Shown here in pieces: positions 11,697 to 24,086 of a DNA stretch of 64,000 nt. A program made the position numbers and the translations under genes. The stretch's first letter is position 1. Every line of letters begins with the position of its first letter. Origin of the DNA: Volvox africanus (Eukaryota; Chlorophyta; Chlorophyceae; Chlamydomonadales; Volvocaceae). The notes under the pieces were generated by a model. That model ran no database searches. It saw nothing but the letters and a program-made list of their open reading frames with translations, and had not been told where the DNA came from. The stretch spans positions 3,251,501-3,315,500 of the forward strand of contig BSDZ01000015.1 in assembly GCA_030268105.1 (NCBI GenBank), read 5' to 3'.

Positions 11697-14067
11697 TTGG
11701 ATATAACCTATTTTTTGTCCAAGGCAGCCATGCGACCCAGATCGCGGGGCGCCGCGCCCCGCGGTTGCCGGAAGGCCGGATGTTGTCGTTACTGCCGCTC
11801 CGCTACACAGGCGCCCGTCGAGGCCCTTTTCATCGCCAGCCTGCTCGTCCTTTTTCAGGCGGTTCAGCCGAGCAGGACGCTGCCGCCACCCGGAAAACCT
11901 GCAGTCGCGGTGGTGGCGGCGACAACATTGACGGCGGCGGCGGCGGCGACGTCTGGTGGTGACGGTGTCAAAAACCGCAGCGGAGAACAACACCCCGAAC
12001 CTGTATTACCCGACACGGCAGCGGCGTTGTCGTACAATACAGCGGCGACAGAGTCGGCAGCCCGAATGATATCACCGCCGATAACATTCGATGACCTCAC
12101 CACAAGAACTAGTGACATAGCCTCCCACCGTACGGCAGTGGCTTCAGAGCTGGCCACGGCAGACCTACCTAAATTGTCCGTACAATCAGCCCGGGCCGCG
12201 TCCTTGGTGTCTGTTTGGACTATACCAGTACCCGCAGTAGGAACCGCAGCAGTGACATTACCGAGAGAGCCTATCGCCGCTACAGCCATAATGGCCGTAG
12301 CTGCCAAAGGGACACCGGCAGTAGCAGAAACAATGGCGAAGGTTGTAGCAGCGAGTATTCCTGGCGTTGTGGCACCAGCGGTGGCGGCAGCGGGACATTC
12401 TCAGGGCATGACCTCGCCTGGAGGACGGACGGCAGTAGCAGTGGGTGAAAGCCGCGGCGGCGCGGTAGTGGCGGTGACGGCGGCGGCGGCGCCCATGGTC
12501 TCGTCGTCAGCTGGGATGATGACGTCAGATTGTGAGACCGAATTGTCGAGACCGGAACTTCGGCAGCGGCGGCGGCGCCGACGGCGGCAGCGGCGGCAGC
12601 TTCACCAAGGCAAGGGCCGATTCCCTGGCGCGTCTTTGCCGATCCAATGAGACGGTTTATGATCCCTAAACGAACGCACGTTTTTGATCTTTGTTTTGGC
12701 ATTGCTTGCTTGTTTAAATGGTTGGTCCTGAAAATGTTGTATGCGTGTATGTTTGTGTATGCGCATGCGTATTTGTATGTGTATGTGTATGTGCCGCGCC
12801 GCCAATGTCTCGACACTGTAACCGCGAAGCTCCCTCTCTCGCCATCTCGGTATGCGATCCGCTGATCCCGTCCTCATCAGGCTACACCACAGGCCCCGCT
12901 GGCGGCCCCTTGGGTGCATACGCGGCGTCGACGGGCGCTCCACCGCTGAGACTTTCGGATATTGGTTCTGACGGCGGCCGACGGCGGAGGGCGCTGGCGG
13001 AGGCGACGGCGGGGACGCTGACGGAGGCGACGGCGGGGGCGATGGCGGTGGTGGTGCGTGGAAGTGCGATTAGCAGCTGCAGCGGTGCCGAACCCATTCA
13101 TGATCCGGATCGCGACCATGCTGTTTCGTTCGCGACCTTTAGTACGGAACTGGCAGGTCGTACAATACCGGATCACAGAGAAGCGCAGCCTGGTGGCAAG
13201 CATCTGAAAGCCGTAGTGAAATCCCCGTCAACTGCTACGGATCGCGAACGCAACTGCGGCGGATGTAGCGCCGCCACCGTGGCAGTAAGCTCCGTTGGCG
13301 GCGACGTCCGCGGCGGTTGCCGTCGCGGCGGCGACCTGCGAGGGTTGCTTTCGAACTGGCGATGCTTGGAGCATGGAGCTCAACGGCGGCGGCGCCGCCG
13401 CCGGCTACGCGGGACGCCGCCGCCACACCTGCCGCTGCCGCATCAGCCAGCAACCCAGGCACGCTCGCAGCGACCGCTGCCGCTGCCGCTGCCGCCGCAG
13501 CTGCCCTCCGCCACAAATGCCAGCACTCTGATAAATCCCTCGTCAATGGTGCCGTCCGGAATTACGTTGGCAGATATTACAGCGCCATTGGGGCTTGATT
13601 TGGGGACGTTGGGCGCCATTCCGATTCCGACACTTCCTGTGCCGCCTGGCGGCGGAACTTCAGGCGGCGGGGGGAAACACATGTCAAAAGCCGTCACACC
13701 GAGCGGCAGCGGCAGCGGCAGCAGATTTGCCGTGCCTGGCAAGACGGGGCCCCTTCCCCTTCCGCTGCCGCTGCCGATGCAGCCGCCTGCAACACCGGCA
13801 GCAACCGCTAGCGGCGGCGGCGGAGGCGGCGGCACGCCGGCTGTTGGTGTGGCGGTTTCGGCGCCAATTCTGAAGCTAGATATCATAATACCGACAGATA
13901 TTGGCAGTGTCGGCAGTAGCAGCGGCAGGGGTGGTGGCGGCGGCAGCGAGGCCGGTAACCCCAATGACCGGGGTCGGAATGTGCCTGGGTCAATCCCCCG
14001 GTCATTGAGTACCCCAACCGATTTGAAACTGGAGGATCTCCTTGAGCCTTCGTCTGGCCTCGGCTGA
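11697..14067 (+). CDS. Hypothetical Ala/Gly/Pro-rich protein, exon structure unresolved
   Basis: Two long open stretches, 11697-12650 and 12718-14067, lie in different frames, so an intron or several would be needed; the junction is not resolved. An internal ATG at 11727 is an alternative start. The first stretch has Arg/Cys-rich residues and then a hydrophobic run (VEALFIASLLVLFQAV) near residues 42-57, which could be a signal anchor, followed by Ala/Thr/Val-rich low-complexity sequence. The second ends with Gly/Ser and Pro-Leu repeats and a less biased tail (TDLKLEDLLEPSSGLG). GGC/GCC trinucleotide runs also keep the minus strand open, so coding status and even strand are uncertain. A cell-wall or matrix glycoprotein is possible. 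A TGTAA lies at about 14390. Confidence 0.3.
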
Positions 14068-16478
14068 AGACTGCGGTGTATGTACCTTTCATTACGCCAA
14101 AATGCTTGCACGAAAATGTACGATGTTGTACGACACGGCCCAGCAGGGCATGACACAGCAAGATACGGCTCACTTAACAACCAAAACGACGCGACAGAAA
14201 CGGGCCTCATGATAGGACAAACGGATGTCATAATACGGCAAATGTTGTTAAGACTGGTTGGTCGTTACACACTCAGGAACATATTTGTTGAACATATTTT
14301 GTGAAAGAACGGACGCCGATATGGAATTGGATTTGCGGTTGCGGGAAGTTGGTGAGCAATCAGTTGGTCTAACGATTTACTTCAGAAATTGTAACGGATA
14401 GGGGTTAAGCCAATTAGCCAGGATCCGGGGGCGGCCAGGTGCATCCATTGACATGAGGCACTGAGGTCGGCTGTTACCTCACAATCTAACCAACCACATA
14501 TATAAAAAAATCATTTGTGTATGGAAGAAGAATGGACATGATGATTAGATATTAGGATGAAGGAATAATTCTTTCTTGGAAAAGTAAACAGAAATGTCAA
14601 AAAAGGCAATATCGTACCAGTGATTGGGTTCAAGATTGTACTGTGTACTGCAGATGTACGATGTTGCTCTGTCAACTGTGCTTTTGCCCCATGGCCATAG
14701 CAATAATCAAACCTTCCATTTTTTACCGAACTGTGTTTAAATCTGCGATACTGATCCGATCTGACCCGATCTGATCTGATCTGCGGTTAATCGCTGCTTT
14801 ATTTGGGCTGTCGTTGATGGACAAGTAGAATTTCGGTTACCATGGAAACGACGATACCCCTAGCATCGGCTTGCCGTACGCAGAAACGGACATATGTTGT
14901 GGGTCACGGAGACCAGGGCATCAAAATGCAGGGTTTGCGAAGCTAGCAAGCTACACACGTGAAAGCGGGAATCGGAAGCTCCGAACCGAGTCCAGGTCGA
15001 AACTCAAAACGAAACACACCGTGTGGAGTCACCTTTCACATCCTGGGTGGTGACGCCAGCGGTGAACCTTAGGTGACGCCACTTGGAAGCACAGGGAAAG
15101 ATCCATTCCGACAAAGTGAGTGACCCAGGGGTCAGTGACGAATAAGGATTGACATCCCATCCACCGAATAGTTGTGTCCGCCTAACCTGCCTAATTCATC
15201 TGAATAACCCTAAACCCGTCACACACATATCTGCAACTCTCCACGCTGTGAACATCTCGGGTTCTGATTCAACCTCATAATGTACACCGTACGGCGTATG
15301 GCAGGAAGATTGACGGCCGCTGCCGCCTAAATCGCGTGTGTGGCCAGTCCTGCACTAAATCGAAATTGCTCACACACTCGTACGGGCAAAGAAAGTGCCT
15401 AGAGCCGAAGGATGAACGCTGCTTCGTCGTACATCAATCCCTCAGCACCTACGCTGGACGCCCCACAGGCGTCGAAATATTAGTGTACGGTATGTACGGA
15501 TTTGTACCAATAAATAATATATGTCCTCATTAACACTCTAAGATTCGCATCGCACCGAAACCTACCAACTCAATTTGAACCGCCAAGCTGGTGCTTATCA
15601 TGGAAAACAAGTAACGAAAAGGCAACGGTCAACCGACTCCCGGGAGGTTGCATGTTACTGCATCGCAAAAGCAGTTTAACGGAGAAACGAACATTCCCAC
15701 GAAGCCAGTGGATATAACCGTGCAAGCGCAGTACATTGGAGCGTTGGTTTGGTGCTCCATAACTGATATCGTATGATCTTGTCGCTACGGCAACGGTAAC
15801 GGCGGCATGCCGTACATGGACGCATTATCCGTACGTACACTGCCACACTGCTCTGGTTTGCTCGCTATGCATACGGCTCGGTTCGCGGCGCGATCTCCCC
15901 GACTGCACCCCAGGATTGCCGATATGACTCAATCGTAATGGGGCCCAACATCATTTTACGATGACTGTACGACCCGTACTTCCTTGGTGACGTATAAATG
16001 TACGGAAATACATATACTTCACAGGGAGATAACGGAAAAGGAAAAACCGAAAATTGCCGGATGGATTGACGAACGGCTTGATTATAGAAAACCGAACATG
16101 TAACAGACTAACCAACCCGCCACCACACATGCCCGCACCACACACGCACCTCGGCGCATCTTGACGAGTATATCATAAGACGTACGGCACCCCGCCTCGC
16201 CGTTAGTAGAGCAAAGACCCCCGCTTCTACGTATATGCAATTGTCTGGGGCCATAGATGCCCGTACATGTCCGTACATAAACGAACGCACAGCAATTTAT
16301 CGCGTACTCCACGGAGCACCTATTCTGGAGATGCGCAATCTTTCAAGTCATAACATTGAATCCAATTTAGATCCTGTTTTGGAACCGTTACGAATCCACA
16401 GCGTGCATCCGTCGTACAGGATCCGTTCAGGATGTTCTGCACAGGAACGGATTGAAATTGTACTTATATAATATTTAC
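14068..16478. other. No resolved gene; probable 3' part of the minus-strand gene
   Basis: The protease-like gene at right reads leftward and its last recognised exon ends at 16479 with a donor (GTAAAT), so at least one more exon should lie here. A minus-strand frame at about 16140-16310 is a candidate but its phase did not fit. A + strand Cys-rich frame at about 15310-15530 (for example CGQSCTKSKLL and KCLEPKDERC) looks exon-like but is isolated. Confidence 0.35.
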
Positions 16479-19400
16479 TAGCTTCCAAGTGCAAGCGGCT
16501 TGGCCGTAGCAGTCGTACGTACTGCGGACCAACAGCGGTTGGTTCTCGCCGCCACATGATAAGTAGCCAGCGTTGTCCGTACGTGCAGCAGAAATGTAGT
16601 TTACAGCGGCAGTTATGTCCACATTCCAAAGTTGGTTGGACGGGAACGTAAAACGGCCATCGGTATTGCAGGGAGACCTGCAGGTTTAGTTTAGGCGGTT
16701 TAGGCGGTTGAGGCGGTTAAGATGGTTACGATGGGAGGATCCGCAAGTAAAAATACCAAAACGGTTGAACGAGCTTGTATCCAATATTCAGCATACCGTG
16801 TAAGACGTAAAATGCATTATTTTGTAACATGATGTTTAAACTCACAAATAGGCGGAGACCGTGGAATTGGTGGCGGTGATGTTGGCTGTGCTGTTGGCGG
16901 TTAGGCACAACGACATGTACGGCATCCGCAGCGCGTATTTGGTCCCGACATGAACGGGATGGAAATGGAAAGCTGTTGCATTTGCTTTCCGTGCCCCGAC
17001 ACAGGCCTTCGTGACGGGGTCGCATTTAAAGAACAGCGGTGAGGTGGGAGGTCCGCCTTGCAGTTGTTGAGTCACGATGTTACTTGGGAATGGAAATGCA
17101 CCGGACAGGATTCCCCGAGCGAGGGGAGGGAGGCATAGGGGGAGGGAGGGGTATTGCAATATTTACATGTAAATATTTACATGTTTGATGTCCGCAAAGG
17201 GATGAGTAGTATGCGGGGACCGATTAAGCGGAAGGGAGCCAGGGCGGACGCAGCAGGCAAGAAACACAGACACGTTCAGATATAAGTATGGGATGACACG
17301 GAGTGGTTGGTTGCAAGTCCATAGACACAGACACTCTGCATGGTTGCCTCCGTTGATAGCCGTACATACGTAAATACGTACACACGTACATACGGACGTG
17401 CCATATGCGTACGTATTACAGGTAACACACGGTGTGTTGTACGACTTTGCGGTTACTCAATGCCGTATAATGCTGTACAACTTACATGATTGTACGATTT
17501 GTGAAATCCAAGATCCAGGAGTAGTATGTTGGTGTGATGGGTACTGCCGTACCCGCCTTCGACATCACGTAACGGATGATGTTATCCCCGGAGGTCCACA
17601 AGGGCGATCCGTCCTGCCCAGCCGCAAACGCAAAATCGATCTTTTGCGCGATGCTGCCGGAGCACATGGCGGCGTTGGTCGTAAGGCTTTGACGCCAAAG
17701 GGAGCCCGTAAATCCCTTGTCGGCTGCGGAGCGACCCGTGGGTCAGTGGGAGGGTTACCCGTGGGTCAGTGAGAATGTGGCGGCGCATTGCTTGCAGATA
17801 GTTAAGCCGCTGCGGTGTCCAGCAGGAAAGGATGGGATATTGTAATTATAGTTTCGATCATTATGATGTTGATGGTGATGTTGGTATTGATGGATGTGTT
17901 GGTCATGCTGGTGACGACATTTATGTGGGATAAGGGGGTTTGGCTTCACCCGTGGCCACGACCTTTCCCCCTGTCCTCGGGGCACCCACATCCGTTCAAA
18001 CCTAGGGATATTGACTGCGCCGAACTCAGTGACTTAACGAAGGTGGTTCCGCACCCATCACCGCCAGTGGAATCCAGTGGAATCTGCCGCATCAATGACG
18101 ACCTCAACTCCACTCCTGGTCGGCTCGCAAGTCACTATAACCGGGATCCCACCGTCCATAATCATCGGGGGCACATCCACCATCAACCAAAGGAGAAATA
18201 AATATTCCGCTCTCAGTCAGGATCAACGCTGAATCTTCCGAAGACACAGCGTCGTGTCATTACGATTGTTGCGGACACTTCTTTGTAAATATGACATGCA
18301 CGAGATTTTATCTGACCAGGTGATGTTAAAAAGGGAAAGTTCTTAAGCAGGGTCCTTACGGGTATGGGGGTGAAGAGGTCCGGTTTGTTGGAAAGAAAGA
18401 AAGAGGGCCCCCCTTCGCCGTCGCGGTATTTCGTCTTTCATCTTTGTCATCCTCTTATGCGAATGATGTATCGAGCGATCATTTTGAACAAGGCTTAGGG
18501 TTAAGGATTTGCCCCCTTCTCTCCCCCCCCTTCTCCACAGATGAGAGACATCCACTCACCCGGATATCCCGCACTTTCCAAACTGAATGATTTCTGAGTG
18601 CAGCTGTAGTTGAAGCCCATTGATCCGGGGGCCTTGGTGGCCAGAGTGACGTGTACACCGAGACGGAGGAGGCCAATGTCGAAGTCGAAATTGCCCTGTT
18701 TTGGATTGGATTTAAAAGGATTCGTGTTGGATTTTGTGTCGTAAACCGAGCGTACTTATTGCCGTAAGGAAGAAGTCAACGCCTTCACGCAATAGACCTG
18801 AAACTCACCCTAAGCATCCATTGCGCCATTACTTCCGCCATGGCCCCCGGAAACCGACCGTACGGCATTGCAACCGTATTAGTAACGGCGTTACGAGTTT
18901 GTCCAGGAGTGATCATAAAGGCCTGATGGTACCCCTTGCCGGTACCGGTGACGGCGTCAAAGTCGTACAAGCACCGTGCAGCCGTCAAGATCAGGCGGGA
19001 GGTAGGGCCCGCCATGACGCCCGTACACCACGCCGTGGGCGCATTGTACCGGGTAATGTTAATGTACGACACCGCGGAGTACGGACCCGACAGCATAGCA
19101 GCAGTAATCTCCGTACGATTGGGCGCGGCAGTGCTGGGGAGTAATCGCCGCGCCGCCGTCGCCGTACGGCGATGATGGTTGGCAGTTTCTTGTTGTGATA
19201 GTTGGTCAATGTCGGCGGCGGCGTCGGTTTCGTCATTGGGAATGTTGGGCTGCGCCAGGTAGGCGGCGGTGAGATCTGACCCATGGGTCGTTTGAAGGTT
19301 CTGCAGTTCAGACGCATTCCAAATCTTCATGTACATATCTCCCTCCGGGTACAAGATGCGGAGGGAAACCCTCGCGCCGTGCATTGACAAAGGTGCGGCT

Positions 19401-22066
19401 TCCGCCGCCGACCTGCAACAGCGTCAGCGTCAACGGCAGCGTCAGCGTCAGCGTCAACGGCAGCGTCAGCGTCAGCGTCAACGGCAGCAGTAATGGGGAC
19501 AATGATGAAGGTGACAGCGACGGCAATGCCGCCTACAGAGGCAGCGTATTCAGCTCTTGCAGTGATTACATGTCGTACAACTCCGTTGTGATGTGGGGAG
19601 AAGAGCTCCGTGTTTGTGTTTGTCTACATGTATATTGTATACGGCAGGTTTTGAGCACTGAACCTAATTCCGGAGCCTAACACCAGATAGTATTGCACCC
19701 GAACACATAAGACCAGTATCCGTATATCCGCACCCTCACCAGCAAGGCATCAACAAAAGTAACAATAAGATGTTGCACCATTTGCCGCCTTCTTTGTCTT
19801 AACATTTACCAACCTGTCCTTCTCGGCCATATTCGAATTGTAAACGGCGGAATCTTCGGAGGACAGGAAGCCAGGGCGACCCACATAAAGGAAGCCTTCC
19901 TCAGCGTATTTCCGAATTACGTCCATTCCAACAACCACGTCTGCCGTACAAGGGTACGATGGGGAAGGTAAGCAACAGGACAAGAGGTGACCGCACGGTA
20001 CGATATAAGGTACGGAGAGTTGGGGCCGTAAAACGGCGATATGGGAACCAACGTATTTGATGAACCCGAAAGGGCAACGAAGGAATGGAAATATCGGTAT
20101 GGCCGTTTGGATAGGGGAAACAGAATTGGTACGACGTGTATACGACATGCGACATACGACATACGACATACGACGACGTATATACGACATGCTCTCAAAC
20201 GTTCGTAAAACACATGATGTAAAAAACAAAAAAGATGACCATATTATATAAAATAATGTAATCAACAGTAAAATAATTACGAATGTTAAACATGTAAAAT
20301 CTATGTAAATGAATATAAATATATATGAACTGTACGTTTTATACATATGGTGATTGATTTTAAAGCTTAGCCACCTTCCGTACTGCCTGCGGCTGGTTTC
20401 GGAGCCAGCTTCATGTAATGTTGGGCAGTGGGGCCGGAGGCGGCTGTAGTCGTGCCGGCAGCGCGCAGCCGGCGGGCGCTGCCACCAGCAGTAGCGACAG
20501 CAGCTTGCTCCAATGCGTCGCGCCGTACGATTTTGGTTTGGGTGCCCAGTTGCAACTTGGCCAGACACTCGTTGTAGAAGAGTACGTTGGTTTCAAGATC
20601 CACAACGGGATCGTACAACAGTGGGCATGTGGATGTGGGCTGCTGCTGGGGGGCGCCATCTGAGGGGGGGATTCGGAGATTGGTATGGGGAAATCGGTGG
20701 GGACGAGGTGGAGGTGGAGGTGGAGGCGGAGGTGGGGGTGGAGGTAGGGGTGGAGGTGGAGTTAAGGGTTTTGGGAAAGGGGACGAGACGGAGCCATTAG
20801 ATGAGCTACCGATTGGGAAGAGGCGGGGCAACAAAGGGGTGGAGGGTGGAGGGTGGAGGGTGGAGGGTGGAGGGAATCCGGTGAGGCATCACAACAACTA
20901 ACCTTGCATATAATATTTACTTCTTTCCTTGTCCTTGGGTAGTACGGAAATTGTTTAAATGTTTTTTAACCAACCGGAATCGTACATTTGCATTTTCTAA
21001 TGGAGCAAGTACGGACGCAGGGGACTTGGCCCATCCAGTGCATACGCCCGGCCCCCCTCCCGACCCGGGCTAGCTCTCCTCAGCACTTCCCCCTCGCTGT
21101 GTCTGTGTCTGTGTCTGTGTCTGTGTCTGTGTCTATGTCTGTGTCTGTGTCTGTGTCTGTGTCTGTGTCTGTGTCTGTGTCTGTGTCTGTGTCTGTGTCT
21201 GTGTCTGTGTCTGTGTCTGTGTCTGTGTCTGTGTCTGTGTCTGTGTCTGTGTCTGTGTCTGTGTCTGTGTCTGTGTCTGTGTCTGTGTCTGTGTCTGTGT
21301 CTGTGTCTGTGTCTGTGTCTGTGTCTGTGTCTGTGTCTGTGTCTGTGTCTGTGTCTGTGTCTGTGTCTGTGTCTGTGTCTGTGTCTGTGTCTGTGTCTGT
21401 GTCTGTGTCTGTGTCTGTGTCTGTGTCTGTGTCTGTGTCTGTGTCTGTGTCTGTGTCTGTGTCTGTGTCTGTGTCTGTGTCTGTGTCTGTGTCTGTGTCT
21501 GTGTCTGTGTCTGTGTCTGTGTCTGTGTCTGTGTCTGTGTCTGTGTCTGTGTCTGTGTCTGTGTCTGTGTCTGTGTCTGTGTCTGTGTCTGTGTCTGTGT
21601 CTGTGTCTGTGTCTGTGTCTGTGTCTGTGTCTGTGTCTGTGTCTGTGTCTGTGTCTGTGTCTGTGTCTGTGTCTGTGTCTGTGTCTGTGTCTGTGTCTGT
21701 GAGTGAGATGCACTTTTATATACCTGCACTGTTCAGCAACATTGCACTACTGGTACCTCGGCGCCTGCCGTTGGAATAAATAAACCCGCTATCTCAAGGT
21801 TCAGTCATCTACTCGAAATATCCTGCTAATCGTTCGACAGGATACAATGCAAATACCCTGTCTCACTCTTGGCAGTATTTTTCTCATATAAAGTCTGACC
21901 CCTGCGTGAGATAACTACTCCATACCCGCCCCCGATATCCGCCCCCGATTGGAGTGCTTAAAACTGTGGTAACAAGGTATTCTGCACTGACGGCACAGTG
22001 CCGGTGCTCACCAGCGACAGCCAGCAGGAGAAGCCATCCAAGTAGGAATTGGCCCCTGGAATGCAT
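16479..22066 (-). CDS. Secreted Kazal-like/trypsin-like pseudoprotease, 3' end unresolved
   Basis: Eight exons chain in phase: 22066-22012, 20659-20375, 19940-19814, 19412-18809, 18695-18560, 17723-17553, 17056-16846, 16677-16479 (596 codons so far). The acceptor at 17056 is the least sure. Residues 1-18 are a signal peptide (hydrophobic LLGWLLLLAVA). Residues 30-51 (CPLLYDPVV...FYNECL) resemble a Kazal module that has lost a cysteine. Residues ~280-450 have the V8/trypsin-like layout: WCTGVM...LILTAARC, then PYGRF, FDFDIGLL, ESAGYPG, AGQDGSPLW. The His position is Arg (about residue 302, codon 18974-18976) and the Ser position is Asp (residue 440, codon 17611-17613); the Asp in FDFDIG is kept. 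It is therefore probably inactive as a protease. The C-terminal exons have N-glycosylation sequons (NAT, NST, NIT) and paired cysteines. It likely acts outside the cell; function unknown. Confidence 0.72.
17931..18245. repeat. Dispersed intronic repeat, copy 1
   Basis: Shares blocks in the same order with 49537-49782: GGCTTCACCCGTGGCCAC, then CGGGGCACC, ATCCGTT, CCTAGGGATA/T, CTCAGTGA and, at the right, CTCTC..AGGATC..CCG..GACA. Divergence between the blocks is high. It lies in intron 5 of the pseudoprotease gene, antisense to it. It is probably an old non-autonomous element. Confidence 0.6.
21098..21702. repeat. (TGTGTC)n hexanucleotide satellite, about 100 units
   Basis: About 600 bp of almost uninterrupted TGTGTC, with one early variant (TCTATG near 21135). 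It keeps all frames open (Ser-Val, Thr-Gln and Arg-His repeats), but these are artefacts: the tract lies in the first intron of the minus-strand pseudoprotease gene, between its signal-peptide exon and the Kazal-like exon. Confidence 0.95.
21716..21830. repeat. Dispersed repeat copy adjoining the hexamer satellite
   Basis: Matches 31628-31730 with shared blocks CTGGTAC(C/T)TCGGC, CCCGCTATCTCA, GTTCAGTCATCTA/GTGCAGTCATCTA and AAATATCCT. Both copies sit beside a simple repeat (TGTGTC here, CA repeat there) and inside introns of unrelated genes, which suggests a small mobile element. Confidence 0.6.
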
Positions 22067-24086
22067 CGCACGTTCGCAGGTGCGCACTCCGATGAAGTCT
22101 TGGTGAACTTCTAAAAGTTGGATCACAGATGGTGGTGAGGAAGAGGTCGTTCGGGTTTCTCCGTAGAAGTATGAAAGGGGACTATCGATCCCTAAATTGC
22201 CTCCTGTATTAAGGGAAATGTACGGATAACATTTATTTGTATACGAAAGTATATAATGTATATACAATGTAAATTCACAATAAGTGAATGAAATCTTGTT
22301 TTTATGAAGTATAATATGTATTCGATGTTTAATTGAATTGATCGTCTGATGCATGGAGACCAGGTCGTGCGAACCTCAACAATAGACGCGAGCGAATTAC
22401 GTCAATCAAAACCTCAACGACGTGATCGAGAACGTTCTTGATAAAAAAACATCGTAAATCTTATCGCGATTGGGTCGCAGGCAGGCTGGGTTTAAGTACG
22501 TCGCAGAAGGGGCGGCATGAGTGAGGCATCCCAACGGATCAGCGGAAAACGTACCTTCCAGGAATACTAAAAGAAGACCAGCAGGATTCGATCAAGTTTC
22601 GCTAAGCGATAATTGAATCCTACAAGCAATGTAAATCGAACGTTGGAAGAGCAGATGCGTTACTTCCGGCTCTCACCCGCGAACATCGCTGACGGCAGGT
22701 ATTTCGCGGGCGGTTATTCAGGCACCTTACGAACTTACAAGTTGGGCTCAAAAAACATCATAATTTGCACTATTATATGGTTTAGTTATGAAAACCCGCA
22801 TCAGATTTTATTGCAGCTAAGTGCTGTCATCACAGGTTGGTAATGCTCACCTGCCTAAAGGCCATTGAGCTCGCTCAAGGCGGATAGATCTCAGGTAAGC
22901 GTTGGAGGTGAGATTTAAATTCTATAGCTTATGGAGTTCTGAGGAGGAAAATGAAGATGTTTCGTGAAGTTATATATTTCTTCTGTATGGAGTGGATCCA
23001 GGATACACAAGGATGTATATATATAAGTATCACTATACAATTATATACGTATATGATACACAAGGATGCGAGTCGCACCCCGGCGGAAGGCCGTCGGCAG
23101 CGCATCGTCATCTTAATCGACACGACCGACGCGACCGACGCAACCGCAAGTTTATTATTCTTAAATCTCATGGAAAGGTAACCAAATCTGCAAAATCAAA
23201 CACACTATCTTACCAGCAGCTCTAATCAAGCCTTGAGGAGAATATTGCTTTTCGAGCTTGCGCGTCAGAGGGTTGCCGAAAAATGTCACGTGCGCCACGA
23301 GAGCATCCGTCATGCATGAGTACATCCGGCTCTCAGAGACCATATGCCACTCTTTCTTGCTGGTCTATTACCGTAAATCTTGCCTAAAACTTTTCTGTTG
23401 TCCTTTTTCCTCCAGTAAGCCACAAGAAACGCGACAGATACTGTACTTTTCTTATGTAGAGTTGGGTAAGACTCGTGGTCCGACACAGAGAGGCACTGTC
23501 TGACTGAGCATGTAAGATGATGACCGGCCCCCTTAGTCGAGCTCAATGCGCGAATAGCTGTGGGACCGCGCAAGATGTTTCATTCAATATTTCCCTCCTC
23601 TTCCTCTTCGCTCTCCTCGCAGGAATAATGGAAACCTGTAAAGCCGACACAAAGTTAGTTTTCATATGGTTTTGGAGGAGCAAAAAACAATTTTTTTCGT
23701 CCGCCTCTTAAGTCCCCAACACATTGGCTTTTCATCTCATCACGTGGTCTTTGTAAATGCGATTTGTGAGTCCCGAAAACGTACATCGCACCGCCGCTCA
23801 ACGTGGTGGCCTTGAGTGCGGCCAGCAGCAATCAGGGGCCGAAATGGAACATAACGTGCGCCATACTTCGACTCCGAAACCAATTGTACCGCAACCCTCT
23901 TGACAAAGAGCGAAAACGTGGCATCCTCCTGCTCCACCTCTTCCTTCCCACCTTTCCACCAAGAACACCACCACATGACAATTCGCGCGCGTGTGTGTGT
24001 ATGGAGGGGGAAGTCCTGTGTGTGTGTGTATATTTGTATATGTTTGAACACAATAAAACGCAACCTCGCATATTTCTAAAAACCCT
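22067..24086. other. No supported gene between two minus-strand genes
   Basis: Should contain the pseudoprotease promoter and the TFIIF beta 3' UTR. Open frames near 22930-23250 and 23740-24060 are short and match nothing I know. I found no TGTAA on the minus strand close below the TFIIF beta stop. Confidence 0.4.

Noticed and set aside
15310..15533. Cys-rich + strand exon-like frame
   Set aside because: No partner exons with matching phase on either side; could be chance or an isolated remnant.
20988..21779. Long open frames of Ser-Val, Thr-Gln or Arg-His repeats
   Set aside because: They are translations of the TGTGTC satellite and lie within an intron of the minus-strand gene.
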